Assembly: GCA_963854835.1 (NCBI GenBank)
Contig: OY978526.1
Span: 30,183,073-30,247,072, forward strand
DNA: 64,000 bases
Reading direction: 5' to 3'
Source: Megamerina dolium
Lineage: Eukaryota; Arthropoda; Insecta; Diptera; Megamerinidae
In this document: positions 34,840-46,376 of the stretch, piece by piece
Numbering within the stretch: position 1 is the stretch's first letter
Layout: every line of letters starts with the position of its first letter
Program-made: the position numbers and the translations under genes
The notes under the pieces: model-generated
Told to the model about the DNA's origin: nothing
Seen by the model: the letters and a program-made list of their open reading frames with translations, nothing else
Databases searched by the model: none

Positions 34840-35150
34840 GTAATTCGTCCTTGAGAATACTTTTTTTAAGTGCACCAATGCAAATATTGTATATTTTTTT
34901 AACTTCAATAATGAAATATCTTCAAAAATATTCTTATTATATTTTTATTAGACATTTGATTAAACACATTTGTTTTATACCATTAAGTAATTTCTCAAGT
35001 GTAAGTAAATATGAAAAACAATATGAAATAACAAAGCATATATTTTGCAAATAAACAAACCTAAAGAACACACAGAAACATATATCACGTATTGATGTTT
35101 GGACTTTCCCATAATATACACATATGTATTGAGCAACATTTTTTTGTTTT
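34840..35150 (+). repeat. diverged copy of the B4 upstream region
   Basis: Aligns colinearly with 52220-52545, the region upstream of B4. Shared words include gtccttgaraatatt, acttcaat-atg, acatttgattaaa, tgttttat, aagtaaat-type and tttggacttttcc-like blocks, and a tgagcaac end. No B coding sequence or TATATATA box follows it here. Confidence 0.55.
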
Positions 35151-35164
35151 TACAATACAATACA

Positions 35165-36244
35165 TAAGCGTAAACATGCTATTCACTATACTCCAAAATT
35201 GAATTTCCTTTCTTTCTTAATGGCAATATTAATTGGGCGTCTGTGTCTAAGGACCAGTATGCTCAAACATAAGGGGTTGTTGATGTAGCAATAGAGGACC
35301 TAGATACGGTCCCGAAAAGTTTGTCCTAGAAAAAAATGCATAACTAACCAATTATTTTGATACGAATCCATACAAATTCAATTGCATCTGTTGTTTTTGG
35401 GAAGGGATTTGACTCCCTTCTCCACTCCTTCACATTTCTATTTTGCTTTGAAAGCAACAACATCAACAACGACCTAACGACGACACGAATAATGGTTGAA
35501 TTAATTTTTCAAATAATGTCGAAAATAATATGGTCCATTAAGAATGTTGTCGACTTCGAAACATTTTGATATAATGTCAAAAAATTAATCGTCAATTTTT
35601 CGACTTCATTGCAAAAGTGTTTGCAATAATATTTTTGAAATTTAAAATAATTACAAAGTGATATTGTTACTTTGATCGGCTTTCGTGGTTTTTCAGTCAC
35701 TCTGCCGACTGCTTATTGGATTCAGGCATATCGTAGTGGACCTACGTTTGATTCATCGGCACTCTTTCTCATCAAGAAACAATGTTAAATCAACAAACGA
35801 TACTCCTGTTCTTCCACTACTTTTACTACAAAGAAAGTAGCGTCAATCAAACGACTGTAGCTTGCAAACGAACGAACGAGATGTCATCAAACTTCTCACA
35901 TAAACTAGCGACAGACGAGCCTCTCGCAATGAGTCGGGATCATTTTCTAATGGCACCACCTGAAATGAAAAATGGGTTCAGAGTTCATCAAAGTTGATAC
36001 AGTTGCCGCTATGATGGGGTGATGACAACCCTATTCGAATGGCATGTCAGCCAACCATATTCCCAACTTGAATCGGATATTACGGGTAATGGTACACAAA
36101 TGTTCATCATCTATTTGGATTTAGTCTTTTGTAGTCCGTCTGATATCAATATCGAGGAATTACACATAATTTTGTTTGTAGATTTTTTATTATTAAAGCG
36201 AAAACGCAAAGTAGATATGAACGAGAATTAGTAAGGTTTACTCA
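35165..36244. other. intergenic, no gene seen
   Basis: Includes an AT-rich stretch with repeated gtcgac/aataatgtcga words (35505-35640), reminiscent of a similar stretch at 60.5-60.8 kb. No ORF with support. Confidence 0.4.
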
Positions 36245-36784
36245 CACTCAATATTTTTTTTTTATTATTCATATTTTTATTTATTGAATCTATTCCTAAA
36301 GAATCTAACAATAAGTTTTAAAATCTTAATCTAATTCAACAACAGTAGCTCCTTATTATCTAGAGCAATGTTTTTTGTACGATGCTCTTCTTTTTATTGT
36401 AAGGCTGGCAGGTCCTTTCTTCGAAGGCGAAGTATAGCAGGTATTGAGCAAGGTTCTTGCTAGTGTGTTTGGATGTCTTTGTAATCTTCTAGTATATTTT
36501 TGTCTAGAGTTTTTAACTTCAATTTCTACCATTGGGATATTTAAGTCATTGTGTATACATTCATTTCTATACATTCATTTATCCATTTCGCGATTTCAAA
36601 AGTATAGGGCTAGAATTCGACATCTGTCAAACTTTTTTTTTTTTTGTTAGCTTATTTTTTTTTATTGAATCTTTCTTAAATACAAGAAACTAACAATAAG
36701 TATTCAAATCTTACAAACTAAATAAAACTATGTGATATCCCCTACGTTCCATCACAATTTGGTGAGTCGCGAGATGTAGCAATT

Positions 36785-38308
36785 TTACAGCATATTCAGT
36801 GTGTCTTTTCTTTTTAATCGACGATGCCCCTTGCTCAGCAACAATTGCCTAGCAAGGGGATTCGGATGATTGTGTAATTTTTGAATGTAGCTTCTGCAGG
36901 ACATTGCAACTTCCTCAGAAATTGTGGATACATTTAAATCTCGATGGATGTTAACGTTCCTCATATACCAAGGCGCGTTTACAATAATTCGCAGACACTT
37001 GGATTGTATTCGCTGCAATTTTTCGATATTTGAAGGAGATGCGGTGCCCCAAAACTGAATACCATAAGTCCAGATTGGCTTCAGGATTGCTTTATATAAT
37101 AGCACTTTGTATTCGAGATTCAACTTTGATCTTTTGTGTAACAGCCACCATAACTGATTAATTTTAAGCTTGATCTGAGTTTTCTTTGCCTCTATGTGAA
37201 TTTTCCAGGTCAGCCTTCTGTCGAGGTGAATACCCAAGTACTTTGTTGAGGAACATTGTGGAACTGATTGGCCATTAATTTTAAGTGGGGGACATGTATC
37301 TGGCCTTAGCGTGCAGGTTACATGTACGCTCTTTGATTCATTGACTTTTATACGCCATTTTGCTAGCCAGATTTCGAGAGAATCGACATGAGTCTGCAGG
37401 AGTTTAGTAGCTTCTATGGGGTTAGAGCGAGAGCACAATATTGCCGTATCATCAGCAAAGGTCGATATGAATGTATAGTTATTGTTGGGCATATCTGAAG
37501 TGTATAAGAGATACAGTAAGGGACCCAAAACGCTTCCTTGAGGAACGCCAGCGTGAATATCCAATGGATTTGTTGTGTAATCCTTGTGATGTACGAGAAA
37601 TTGTCTTTTCGTGAGGTAGCTACTAAGCAATGAGGAGACATTTGCAGGCAGTAATAGTTTGAGTTTGTAAATAAGGCCATCGTGCCATACTTTATCGAAA
37701 GCTTGAGTGATATCAAGAAAGACAGCTGAGCAATACTTTTTTTCTTCAAAAGTGTTCCTTATCAGAGTTACAATGCGGTGGACTTGTTCTATTGTGCCGT
37801 GCTGTTTTCTAAATCCAAACTGATGTTGAGGAATCAGTTGATTGAGATTAATAAATGGAGTTATATTCATGACAAGTAGCTTTTCGAATACTTTAGAAAG
37901 TAGAGGCAGGAGGCTGATAGGTCTGTACGATGCAACTTTTGTAGGGTCTTTTCCTGGTTTTGCTATCATAATAATTTTTGAAGTTTTCCAGCATTTGGGA
38001 TAGTGTTTAATACGAAGGATAGCATTGAAAATGTGCATCAGATGAATTACTGAAGCCGGAGGTAGCTCTTTTATCATTTTACCGATAATTTTATCTGGAC
38101 CAGGTGATTTTTTTGGGTTTAAATCTTTATAAATTGCTTTGAATATGTCCTTTTTTTTAATTTTGAGCGTTATTGAGCAAGGTTGAGAAGTTAATATTGG
38201 TAATGAGGACTGTGAAGAGGGTGGATTGGGTGTAAACACACTTTTTAGGTGGTTTGCAAAAGCCAAACCCTTCTCACAGTTGCTTCTAGCCCAATTACCG
38301 TCACTCAA
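36785..38308 (-). pseudogene. jockey-1 ORF2, reverse transcriptase part
   Basis: A 507-codon open frame, the RT half of ORF2. KSPGPDKIIGKMIKELP opens the RT fold; then SYRPISLLPLLSKVFEKLL, HQFGFRKQHGTIEQVHRI, AVFLDITQAFDKVWHDGL, AGVPQGSVLGPLLYLLYTSD, STFADDTAIL (the catalytic F-A-D-D), and STKYLGIHLDRRLTW. The C-terminal LRIIVNAPWYMRNVNIHRDL block is the one split in jockey-2. It is separated from the endonuclease frame by a stop/frameshift region (38309-38546), so ORF2 is broken although the catalytic Asp residues are present. Confidence 0.85.
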
Positions 38309-38546
38309 ACGGATGGGGGAATCAGTGAGAATTGGCCGATTTTATTTTTTTGCTGATTTCCACAAAGAGTAGTCTGACGCTTCACCAGGTGTTAATTTCG
38401 CTATGTGCTCTTCTAACTCTTTGTTGGTTTTATTTTTTAAGGCTTGCTTTAACTTTCGAGTGCAGTGCTGTAGCTGTGTTTTCAGATTCGGTGATCTGAA
38501 TTCTTGCCATTGTCTTCAGAGTCTTCTTTTCTGTCTTACTAGCAAT

Positions 38547-39419
38547 TCAATATCGGCTGTAGTTTGATTGCTTGCATACCTTTGTGCAGGTGGCTGAGCT
38601 GAGAGCTAATGAGAGCAGCTGGTTGAATTTTTCGAGTGCTGAGTCTACATCGTGTCCATTTCTTAATACAGTACTCAGAGGAAGATGGGAATTTATATAT
38701 TTCTTGAATTTTAACCAGTCTATTTTCTTTCTAACGCAATTGCTTTGGGGGCTTGGTGATTTTATAGATATTACCGTGGGTGAGTGGTCAGATGATAGAT
38801 CATAATTACACTCTGTGGAGATATTTTCCATCTGCAAACCTTTGGCGACTCCAAAGTCTATGAAATCGGGTATTTTCCTCTTGTCCGTCGGCCAATATGT
38901 CGGTTGACCATTTGAAATAACATCGTAGCCGTGGTTAGTGATGATTGAACATAGTCTTCTGCCTTTTGGAGTTATTAAGCGGGAGCCCCAGTGAGTGTGT
39001 TTGGCGTTGAAATCGCCAGCAACCAAGAATTTGCTACCAAGAGTTGAGAAAAATTCTTTATATTGCTGTTCGGTAATACTGTATCTTGGGGGACAGTATA
39101 TCGCAGATATTACTAGCTTAGAGATGTATTCTTCCAGACATATAGATGTTGCTTGCAAGTAGACGCTACTGAAATCTTCGAGAACATGATGTTTTATTCT
39201 GCTTTTTATCAATATGGCAGTTCCACCGCGTGCCTTACCATGCGGATGATTTGTAGTGTACAGTTTGTAATATGGTATTTGGTAGCAATTTTTGTCAGTG
39301 AAATGGGTCTCAGATATCATCATTATGTCGATCTGGTTGGATTCAAGGAATTGAATTAGCTCCAAACGGTGCTGGCTTAAGCCGTTGGCGTTCCAGTGGC
39401 ATATCTTGAGACAACTCAT
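38547..39419 (-). pseudogene. jockey-1 ORF2, endonuclease part
   Basis: 290 codons of AP-like endonuclease starting at the ATG of ORF2: LKICHWNANGLSQHRLELIQ, MMISETHF, ARGGTAILIKS, AGDFNAKHTHWGS, then IPDFIDFGV and LSSDHSPTVISI, the expected catalytic blocks in order. The ATG overlaps the ORF1 stop (ATGA, 39416-39419), an arrangement suited to coupled re-initiation. The frame terminates before the RT domain. Confidence 0.85.
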
Positions 39420-40380
39420 GGTCTGGATAGCAATGTTTGGAGTAACATCGATTGATTTTTCATCATTTCTTGCATCATTGTTTGCATTGAGTTCATGAAT
39501 TGGTTCATATTCTGAATTAATGTTTGAAGCAAATGTTCAAGAGTACTTGGCTGTTGGGTTGGCAGTGAGTGTTTCTGCTCATTATTTACGTTACTTTGTT
39601 GGTGTAGGTTTTGTTTTAACACGCTAGCGTATGAATTGGTTTGATTCTTGTTTGGGATTGCAGAGAAGAATTGTGTTGCATCAATATTTTGTCTCTTACT
39701 TGAGTTGGCTATCTGAGTTTGCTCAACTGGTTTTAGAGGTTGATTGTTAGCGGAGAAATTTAGCTTTAGGGTTGCATATACTGGGCAACCTCTATAATTT
39801 GCAGTGTGATTACCTCCACAATTGCTGCATTTTTTCATGCTAGCATCGTCTTTAGATTTTGGGCATATGTTTGATTTATGGAGATCTCCACAAATCACAC
39901 AAACAGCTGGCAGGGTACAATATGTCTTAGTATGTCCATATTCTTGGCAGTTGCTGCACTGAGGAGGTCCAGTTCTCTTATGGGGTTCTTCGAATGTGAT
40001 TTTGCGATGCAATAAATATCGAATTTTATATATGGGGTGTACCTCACCTTTTTTTAGGGGTTTTGTTTCAGGCTGAAGCTCAATACGATATAACGGTTGA
40101 GGTATATTGCTCTTGTTGAGAATGTTGAATACTGTTTTGGCTTGAAACCCTTCTTCCTGAAGGGCAAGTTTGATTTCGTTAATATCAACGTTGGGTTCGA
40201 CGCCTTTGAGTACAACGATTAAGCCCTTACTACTTTTTAGCTGATATGTGTAGTAATTCTTTTTTACAGCATCAAATTCCGCTATTACTTTGCGATAATG
40301 AGTTTCGCTGTAGATTTGCACTTTTGTTTCCTCAATTTGGCCTTTGCGAATAGGAACAACATGGAAATTCTTTGGTCCTC
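39416..40380 (-). pseudogene. jockey-1 ORF1, gag-like zinc-knuckle protein, 5' truncated
   Basis: About 320 codons, open to the junction with rosa, without its own ATG at the left-hand boundary. Contains a YTYQLKSSKGLIVVLKG RNA-binding-like segment and three CCHC-type knuckles around CSNCQEYGHTKTYC, CVICGDLHKSNIC and CSNCGGNHTANYRGC. A Gln/Asn-rich, Met-rich C-terminus follows (NMNQFMNSMQTMMQEM). Nucleic-acid chaperone role is the family function. Confidence 0.85.
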
Positions 40381-40384
40381 TTAA

Positions 40385-41399
40385 AGCCACTTATCGTGCT
40401 TTAAGAGGAGATTATGATTTACATAATCGTCCAACTACGCAAGCAATTGGCAAAATTGTGAAGAAATATGAAGAGACTGGATCGGTTACAGATATTGTAA
40501 GGCCTGTGCATCATCGTTTCGCTCGTATCACCGAAAATATCGCTGCTGTAAGTGAAAGTGTTGCCGAAGACCCGAATGTGTCGATTCCTCGTCGTTCTCA
40601 GGAATTAGGATTGTCTTACGGCACATTATGGCGTATTTTGCATTTGGATCTACACCTACATCCATATAAAATCCAGCTCACACAACAACTGAAGCCAGCT
40701 GACCATTCACAACGTCGTAGATACGTCGAATGGGTGCTTGAACAACAGGCGGTGGACGGCGATTTTTCGAACAAAATTTTCTTCAGCGACGAAGCACATT
40801 TCTCACTCGATGGGTATGTTAACAAACAAAATTGTCGTATTTGGGGTTCTGAGAATCCTCAAGTAATTGAAGAGAGGCCACTACATCCACAAAAAGTCAC
40901 TGCTTGGTGCGCTCTTTGGTCCGGAGGTGTGATTGGACCTTACTTCTTCGAAAACGACGATGGAACGACTGTCACCGTCAATTCGGAGCGTTATGGTCAT
41001 ATGATAACCGACTTTTTTTTGCCTGCTATTGAAGGATACGATTTAGAGAATATGTGGTTTCAACAAGACGGTGCCACATGCCACACAACTCGAGCGAATA
41101 TGGCTTTATTGCAAGAGAAATTTTCTGGCCGCGTAATTTCTCGTCGTGGCGATATCAAGTGGCCACCAAGATCATGCGATTTGACACCGCTTGACTTTTT
41201 TCTGTGGGGCTACGCGAAAGACCGTGTTTATGCAGATAAACCTTTAACTCTTGAGCACCTAAAAACCAACATTCGTCACGTTATGGCTGAGATACCGCCC
41301 AATATGTGTCAAAAAGTGGTCGAAAATTACCTCAAAAGAATCGATGCTTGCAACAATTCGCGTGGTGGTCATTTAAATGATGTAGTATTTCACACATAA
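40385..41399 (+). pseudogene. rosa-type DD41D transposase, 5' end lost
   Basis: An open frame of about 337 codons from the jockey-1 junction to the stop. LKATYRALRGDYDLHNRPTT opens the HTH region; then PRRSQELGLSYGTLWRIL, and the catalytic core FFSDEAHFSLDG (first Asp), MWFQQDGATCHTT (second Asp) and RSCDLTPLDFFLWG (third Asp). The second and third Asp are separated by 41 residues. The C-terminus is NNSRGGHLNDVVFHT. No stop interrupts it; only the extreme N-terminus and start codon are missing, displaced by the jockey insertion, so this copy died recently. Upstream in-frame sequence belongs to jockey-1 and has no ATG. Confidence 0.85.
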
Positions 41400-42474
41400 T
41401 GTCAACGTTCAAACTTTATAATAAAAAAGAAATATCATGATAAAATATTTTATATGTGTTTTATTTACATTTACTCTTGAAACCGCAAAATGGATAACCC
41501 TTTACCATGGTGCACCAGTTATCATCCTTAACATTTTAGACTGAGATCTCTGTATGATTTCAATATTGCTATTACTAGTGTTCCCCCATAATTGAATTCC
41601 GTAACTCCAAATTGGCTTTATTACGCTGTAGTACAGTAGGACCTTGTATTTCAAGTTTAATGGGGATCTGAAATTGATGAGCCAGTGCAGACAAGAAGCT
41701 TTTAATTTCATCTAAGTTCTTTTTGCTTCGATGTGCTTGCGCCATGTAAGCCGTCTATCTAAGTGTATCCCTAGGTAGGTGACTTCATTTGTATGAGTTA
41801 TGGCGATATTATTTAGTGTAACTGTCGGGCATGTGCTTTTGTTAAGTGTGAACGTTACATGTTTACATTTGGACTCATTAACTTTTATGCGCCAGTTAGA
41901 TAAGAATTTTTCAACAAGTACTAAATGCTCCCCTAAATCTGTGGATGCCTTAATTGGGTTTCGATTATGGCTTAGAATAGCAGTATCGTCAGCAAATGTA
42001 GATGTCAACAACAGTGCATCTGTTGGTAGATCGGAAGTATATAATACATATAGAACGCTACCCTGTGGAACTCCGGCTTTGATATTGAATTCTTCTGTGG
42101 AAAAGTCTTTATATTTTACAACAAAACGACGGTTATCTAAGTATGATTCCATTATTTCGTGGGAGCTTTCTGGTAGAAGTTTTCTTATTTTATACTTTAG
42201 CCCTTCATGCCACACTCTATCAAATGCCTGAGCAACATCGAGGAATATAGCTGAACAATACTCTTTGTATTCAAATGCTTTCCGTAACTCATTGGTAATT
42301 CTGTTGACCTGCTCAATCGTCCCATGTTTTTTGCGAAATCCAAATTGGTGCTGAGGAATTATGTCACGTTCTTTAAGATGAGGTCTGAGTTTGGCTAACA
42401 GCTGTTTTTCAAATAATTTTGAGAGACATGAGGGTCTGTAGGATGACGGCAATGTTAATCACTCAATATTGGCT

Positions 42475-44215
42475 TCCTTATTTTCATTCCGGAAATTTCG
42501 CCGGACACATTGGATCATCGTTTTGAAAACCTCCTACTTAAATGAATCTATGAAAACCAATGAAATCATTTAAAATGTAAAATAAGATCGTCTTAAAGAA
42601 ACTTATCAACGTATAGAAAGCACATAGATCAATCAATCAAAAGAGAACGCAACGTTGGAGCAAGGAAAAACTACTTGTCCTCAAGTGAACCACGCAAAAC
42701 CAGACTGAAGTCTGTTAGAGGATGTGAGTCCTGCCGGTGATACCTCTGAGGGCCAACCACAAGTGTTACGGGCACTGCGATCATACGAGGTCTTTTGTAC
42801 CCAAGCCCATCTACGACACTAGAATCTCCTCTACTTTTTTATTGAGGGATATAACTGATCTTGTTATGCCCTGAGAGATAGCCAGTTACTAGGCATAGAT
42901 TTGTTCTGCTAAGACTAATTCTGTCAAAAGCTGTATCACAGCTGGAGAGGGTTTTCGCTTGTCGGAGATCTGTCAAATTTATCCGTTGTATTTGGAATTT
43001 ATCGTGGGAATGTTTTTTTTATCATAGTTTTAGCCGATGCCCAGCTTATACCGCAGAAAGTTTCTGGGCCTGTTAGTGGAGAAGACGAGCCAGCCCTCGC
43101 TAGTTCGTCCGCCACTTCCCTCAATTTCGTTGTGCCCTGGCACCCAACATAATGTGATCTTATTTTGCAAAGAAAGTTTCTGTAGGATAAGAAAGCATTC
43201 GGCGAATAATTTGAAAGAGAACTCCCATGAGGAGATAGATTTGATGGCAGATTGACTGTCTGAGTCAATATGGATGTGTGCTCCTTTGAGTCTTTTGGCA
43301 TTTAGGTGACGTACACATACTTCTATGGCGTGTATTTCTGTTTAGAAGACAGTTGGCCACGAGCCCATTGTCACGGATATGCGAGTATTAGGACTGAACC
43401 TTCGTCTGTCTTCGATCCGTCTTTAAACCAAACGCAGTTATGTTCTGAAGGCATTAAATTGCTATTTGTTTTCCATTCCAACCTGTCTGGGATGATTGCG
43501 AAAACGTAGTTCTTGAGGCATGGAATTAGATTTAGAACATATTTCTATATTTGGTAAATGTTTGGTGATTGTCTCGTGTCCACTTGAACTCAGTGGTGAA
43601 CAGTGAAAGAGCTTAATACGAATGGCACTGATTGCTGCTGATTTTTGAATGTGAATGTATGTTTAACGGTAGGAGTCCTACTAGAGCCTCGGTTAGAGAT
43701 ATACACACTAGTCTTTGGAGTTTATTATATTCAGGGATTGCTGATATATTGGTAACTTTTAGCCACCATACCACGGCAGCGTAAGTAACAACCATGGTGG
43801 TGCACATCCAGAAAACTATTCTCGATGATAGACCCCATGTTTTGTCAAAACATCGTTTACAAGTCCACATAATTTTAGTCGCCTTATTTAGCATGTAGCT
43901 TAGATGGGAATTCCAATTCAGTCTTCTGTCCAGGATGATGCCTCATTGGAGAATTCGAGGGTTGTATTTTAGAGACGCATTACGTCGAAATCGGGTTTGT
44001 ACTTCCTTGTAAAAGGAACAACAACAGCTTTCTGTGGCACACCATCGATCAGAAGAGCATACGTCATACGATCTGATATCGTACTACCATTTTTTCCTCT
44101 AATAAGGATAGCGAGGTCGTGTGCATAGCCGATCACATCAAAATCGCTTGAAGAGAGTTTGACTAGGAGGTGATCTATTATGAGAGACCATAGTAGCGGG
44201 GACAGCCTTTAACAG
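42475..44215 (-). mobile_element. LOA/I-group LINE with RNase H, decayed
   Basis: The minus strand from 44215 down gives an RT motif region (IGYAHDLAILIRGKNGSTIS, the YADD site changed to YAHD). A thumb-like block follows (FDKTWGLSSRIVFWM, VTYAAVVWWLKV, NKLQRLVCISLTEALVG; 43894-43613). Next is an RNase H-like segment (SHYVGCQGTTKLREVADELA, with GPETFCGISWA, 43301-42999), in which the usual WVPGH is changed. An RNase H after RT places it near LOA/I rather than jockey. Many frameshifts; ends not defined. Confidence 0.65.
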
Positions 44216-44219
44216 CTCT

Positions 44220-44895
44220 GACGTTTACTTTGGTATTGCTTAAATTAGCTGAAATATCTCGGTTTTAAAGCACATGGATAGAAGAAATAAAATATTTTGA
44301 ATAGAACTTTACAGTTTCGCTCCTTATAAACAATGAAATTAGGCAATTTTTGAAGAGGATTAAAATAATAGTAATCAATCACAAAGAGTTGAAGCCAGCC
44401 AAGAACAGGATTGATGTGGTTTTGCTTGTAATAAGATACTGCTGTTGGATGGCAAAACTTGCAAAATTTGCAAAACTTACGCAAAGCATTGCAGAAAACT
44501 CTTACTGCTAGCTGACTAACAGAATAGATATTGTCTTCTATTATAATAACGTCCGACCACCATATATTTTTAAAGAATTACCATAAATTTAAAGAGTTTA
44601 GCTTAGAAGTGTTGATGCATCCACCATAAATATTAGCCCTAACTTATTCTTTCACACCCGACAATTTGGGCCTTAAAGAGATACCAGATGCCAGAAAGCC
44701 AAGGAAGATCATGATGATGTATAGATTTCGTATAATATATATTTGATTTAATATACATTTTTTTTTTCTAAATATAAGACCCTTATATCTATTTAGTGTA
44801 TGAAAAATGTAAACTTTACACGCTTTTCTGACCATAGTTCACAATTTTTATTTAACTCATTCATATATTATATTAACTATATATAATTTATACAA
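44220..44895. other. intergenic downstream of B3
   Basis: No gene. Short ORFs at 44245-44484 and 44644-44835 (minus) are Phe/Cys/Ile-rich without recognised features. Confidence 0.4.
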
Positions 44896-44898
44896 ATT

Positions 44899-45207
44899 TT
44901 AACCAGCAATAAAGCTAATTACAGCAGCAACACATACAGCTCCTTTAGCTATTTTCTTGAGAACTCTACCTGCATTGGATCTCTTCACGTTCAAATAACC
45001 TTCTTGGAATTCCTCAATATCTGGTATCATTGCTCTGATCTCAAAATGTACTCCTTTTACTGCGATCTTCCCTGATGCGTCAGCAAGTTGTTCTAAACCT
45101 TTAATTAGCTTTTCAGGATGGAATGATTTGTCCCCTGGAATTGTAGTTGGAGCTGCAGAAATTACGGCGACCAGAAGGGACGTCAGGAAGAGTGTGGCGA
45201 GTTTCAT
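44899..45207 (-). CDS. B3: secreted small protein, type B
   Basis: 102 aa, intronless. The chosen ATG at 45207 gives MKLATLFLTSLLVAVISAAP, a signal peptide; a longer in-frame reading has no ATG. The mature part has KLIKGLEQLADASGKIAVK, PDIEEFQEGY (FQ-x-G-W/Y, residues 67-71), NVKRSNAGRVLKKIAKGA (divergent ESN box: K-R-S-N), Cys92 and a hydrophobic end. It lacks the Lys-rich N-terminal spacer of B1 and B2. Divergent from A4, with ATGs 1.17 kb apart, so a third A/B divergent pair but in the reverse order (B minus, A plus). Function unknown. Confidence 0.85.
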   Translation of the reverse strand: MKLATLFLTSLLVAVISAAPTTIPGDKSFHPEKLIKGLEQLADASGKIAVKGVHFEIRAMIPDIEEFQEGYLNVKRSNAGRVLKKIAKGAVCVAAVISFIAG

Positions 45208-45286
45208 TTTCGAGAAATTCAATTATTACAACCTACTCCCACGGGAAAGTAACTTGAAAGTGATATTCTCAAATCGAAATTCATCA

Positions 45287-45294
45287 AATATATA
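45287..45294 (-). promoter_or_regulatory. TATA box of B3
   Basis: TATATATTT (acactatatatttg on the minus strand), about 87 bp upstream of the B3 ATG; the family cac-TATATAT context is kept. Confidence 0.7.
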
Positions 45295-45299
45295 GTGTT

Positions 45300-46290
45300 G
45301 TCATAATATGAATGTGTGAGTATATTAAATATGTACTTAACACGCCAGACCTTTAAATAAAACACAAACAAAGATATTTGCCTGTGAACTCTTTAGTAGT
45401 AATAAGTACACGGTTAAAAATGTCATATAGTTATTCGCCAAAATATATATTTTTCAATTTGCCTAACCTGTGCTGTTGGTAATTTCTTGAAACTTGACTT
45501 CAGGGCAACAAAACAAAATGGCACTGGAAACACTTAAATGAGTGTACAAATTTATAAAAAAATACCTATATTTTTTAAACTCATCATTTCTGAGAGAGTC
45601 ATGCACCTGATTACTGCCGAAGCTGTAGCGATGAGGAAGAACCGGAGAAGAACCTATGTGAATGTCCAGCAGTTATTGGGGAATATTCTATGCTTTACGC
45701 GAAGCTCGGGTGGGCTCTTAAAATAAATGGCCTGAGTGAGTCTGCGCAAGTTGTCTGCCGCTTCAACCTAATCTAACCTAACCTCTACAATAATAAACAA
45801 AAGAAAATAAATATTGTGCTTTCTCAAGAAAGCCTAAACTCCAAAGAGTAGAGGAACAAAAAATTTGTTCAAGTGTTTACACATTTCAACATGCTTATTT
45901 TTGCTTAAGAATTCTTATTTATCAAGCACAATTAACCCATTTGACGGAAATTTGCAAAATTTCAAATAAAAGTTTCAAATAATTTCGACTTTTGTGCATA
46001 GAATTCAAAGAAAAGACAACATTGGGGCGATGTTAGTCCCTTGATGACAATTAGTGGCATTTAAACAATCACATGCATGCACCATCATAATAATGCTTTC
46101 TTGAATTTTTTGGTACGCAGTGGGTTAACTACGTTTAAGTTTAATTTATAAAAACTTTCTTTTTTCGAATTTTCTCAAGTACTAAATAAATATTTAAATG
46201 AACGTAATTATTGTTATTTATTTTCTTGGGTACACAATAGTGCATGTATTTAGGTACACACACAGATACAAAGACATGATGTTATCTGTC
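45300..46290. other. intergenic of the divergent B3/A4 pair
   Basis: Contains, near 45600-45785, a short dispersed-repeat-like segment ending cttcaacctaatctaaccta. Otherwise no gene. Confidence 0.45.
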
Positions 46291-46297
46291 GAAACAC

Positions 46298-46306
46298 TAT
46301 ATATAT
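46298..46306 (+). promoter_or_regulatory. TATA box of A4
   Basis: TATATATAT in the context acactatatatatgtg, 79 bp upstream of the A4 ATG. Confidence 0.7.
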
Positions 46307-46376
46307 GTGGCAACTTTGCAAGACTCAAGTTATTACCTTTCAGCAGAAGCTTACGTCTAGTTGTATTCTGATCGAA

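Larger units (their letters stand above)
36631..40380 (-). mobile_element. jockey-1: near full-length jockey-type LINE
   Basis: A minus-strand element of about 3.75 kb inserted into the rosa transposon. A T-run (its poly-A, 36631-36643) marks the 3' end; the 5' end is truncated inside ORF1 and abuts rosa sequence near 40380. Its 3' untranslated end resembles that of jockey-2 (tttattgaatct ... aacaataag), so the two are related but distinct copies. No target duplication was found, and some rosa sequence is missing at the junction, which suggests a target-site deletion. Confidence 0.85.
36582..41494 (+). mobile_element. DD41D rosa-type transposon, split by jockey-1
   Basis: Terminal inverted repeats tccatttcgcgatttcaaaa (36582-36604) and the complement of tccattttgcggtttcaaga (41472-41494) are flanked by TA on both sides. 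The 5' about 50 bp is separated from the transposase by the jockey-1 insertion at about 36631-40380. DD41D elements form a basal mariner lineage reported from Ceratitis rosa and other tephritids. Host target is the jockey-2 RT C-terminus. Confidence 0.85.
36256..42459 (-). mobile_element. jockey-2: 5'-truncated LINE hosting a nested insertion
   Basis: The outer element, flanked by an exact 11-bp target duplication (cactcaatatt at 36245-36255 and 42460-42470). Its RT lies at 41502-42452 (minus), with KHGTIEQVNRI, AIFLDVAQAFDRVWHEGL, GVPQGSV and TFADDTAIL, breaking off at MLRMITGAPW. The missing C-terminus resumes at about 36356-36574 as RNECIHNDLNIP...HPNTLARTLL, and the 3' end is the T-run beside the left duplication. 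The 5' truncation lies within RT. A small in-frame loss follows SYRP. The intervening 36582-41494 is the inserted rosa element. Confidence 0.85.

Noticed and set aside
40344..40384. 5' extension of the rosa transposase frame into upstream sequence
   Set aside because: These codons are antisense jockey-1 ORF1 sequence and contain no ATG; continuity of the frame across the junction is accidental.
44245..44835. Two minus-strand ORFs downstream of B3
   Set aside because: No recognisable features and no TATATATA promoter; composition resembles random AT-rich translation.
46305..46376. N-terminal extension of A4
   Set aside because: It starts at the TATA box and would displace the signal peptide; the ATG at 46377 fits the family.
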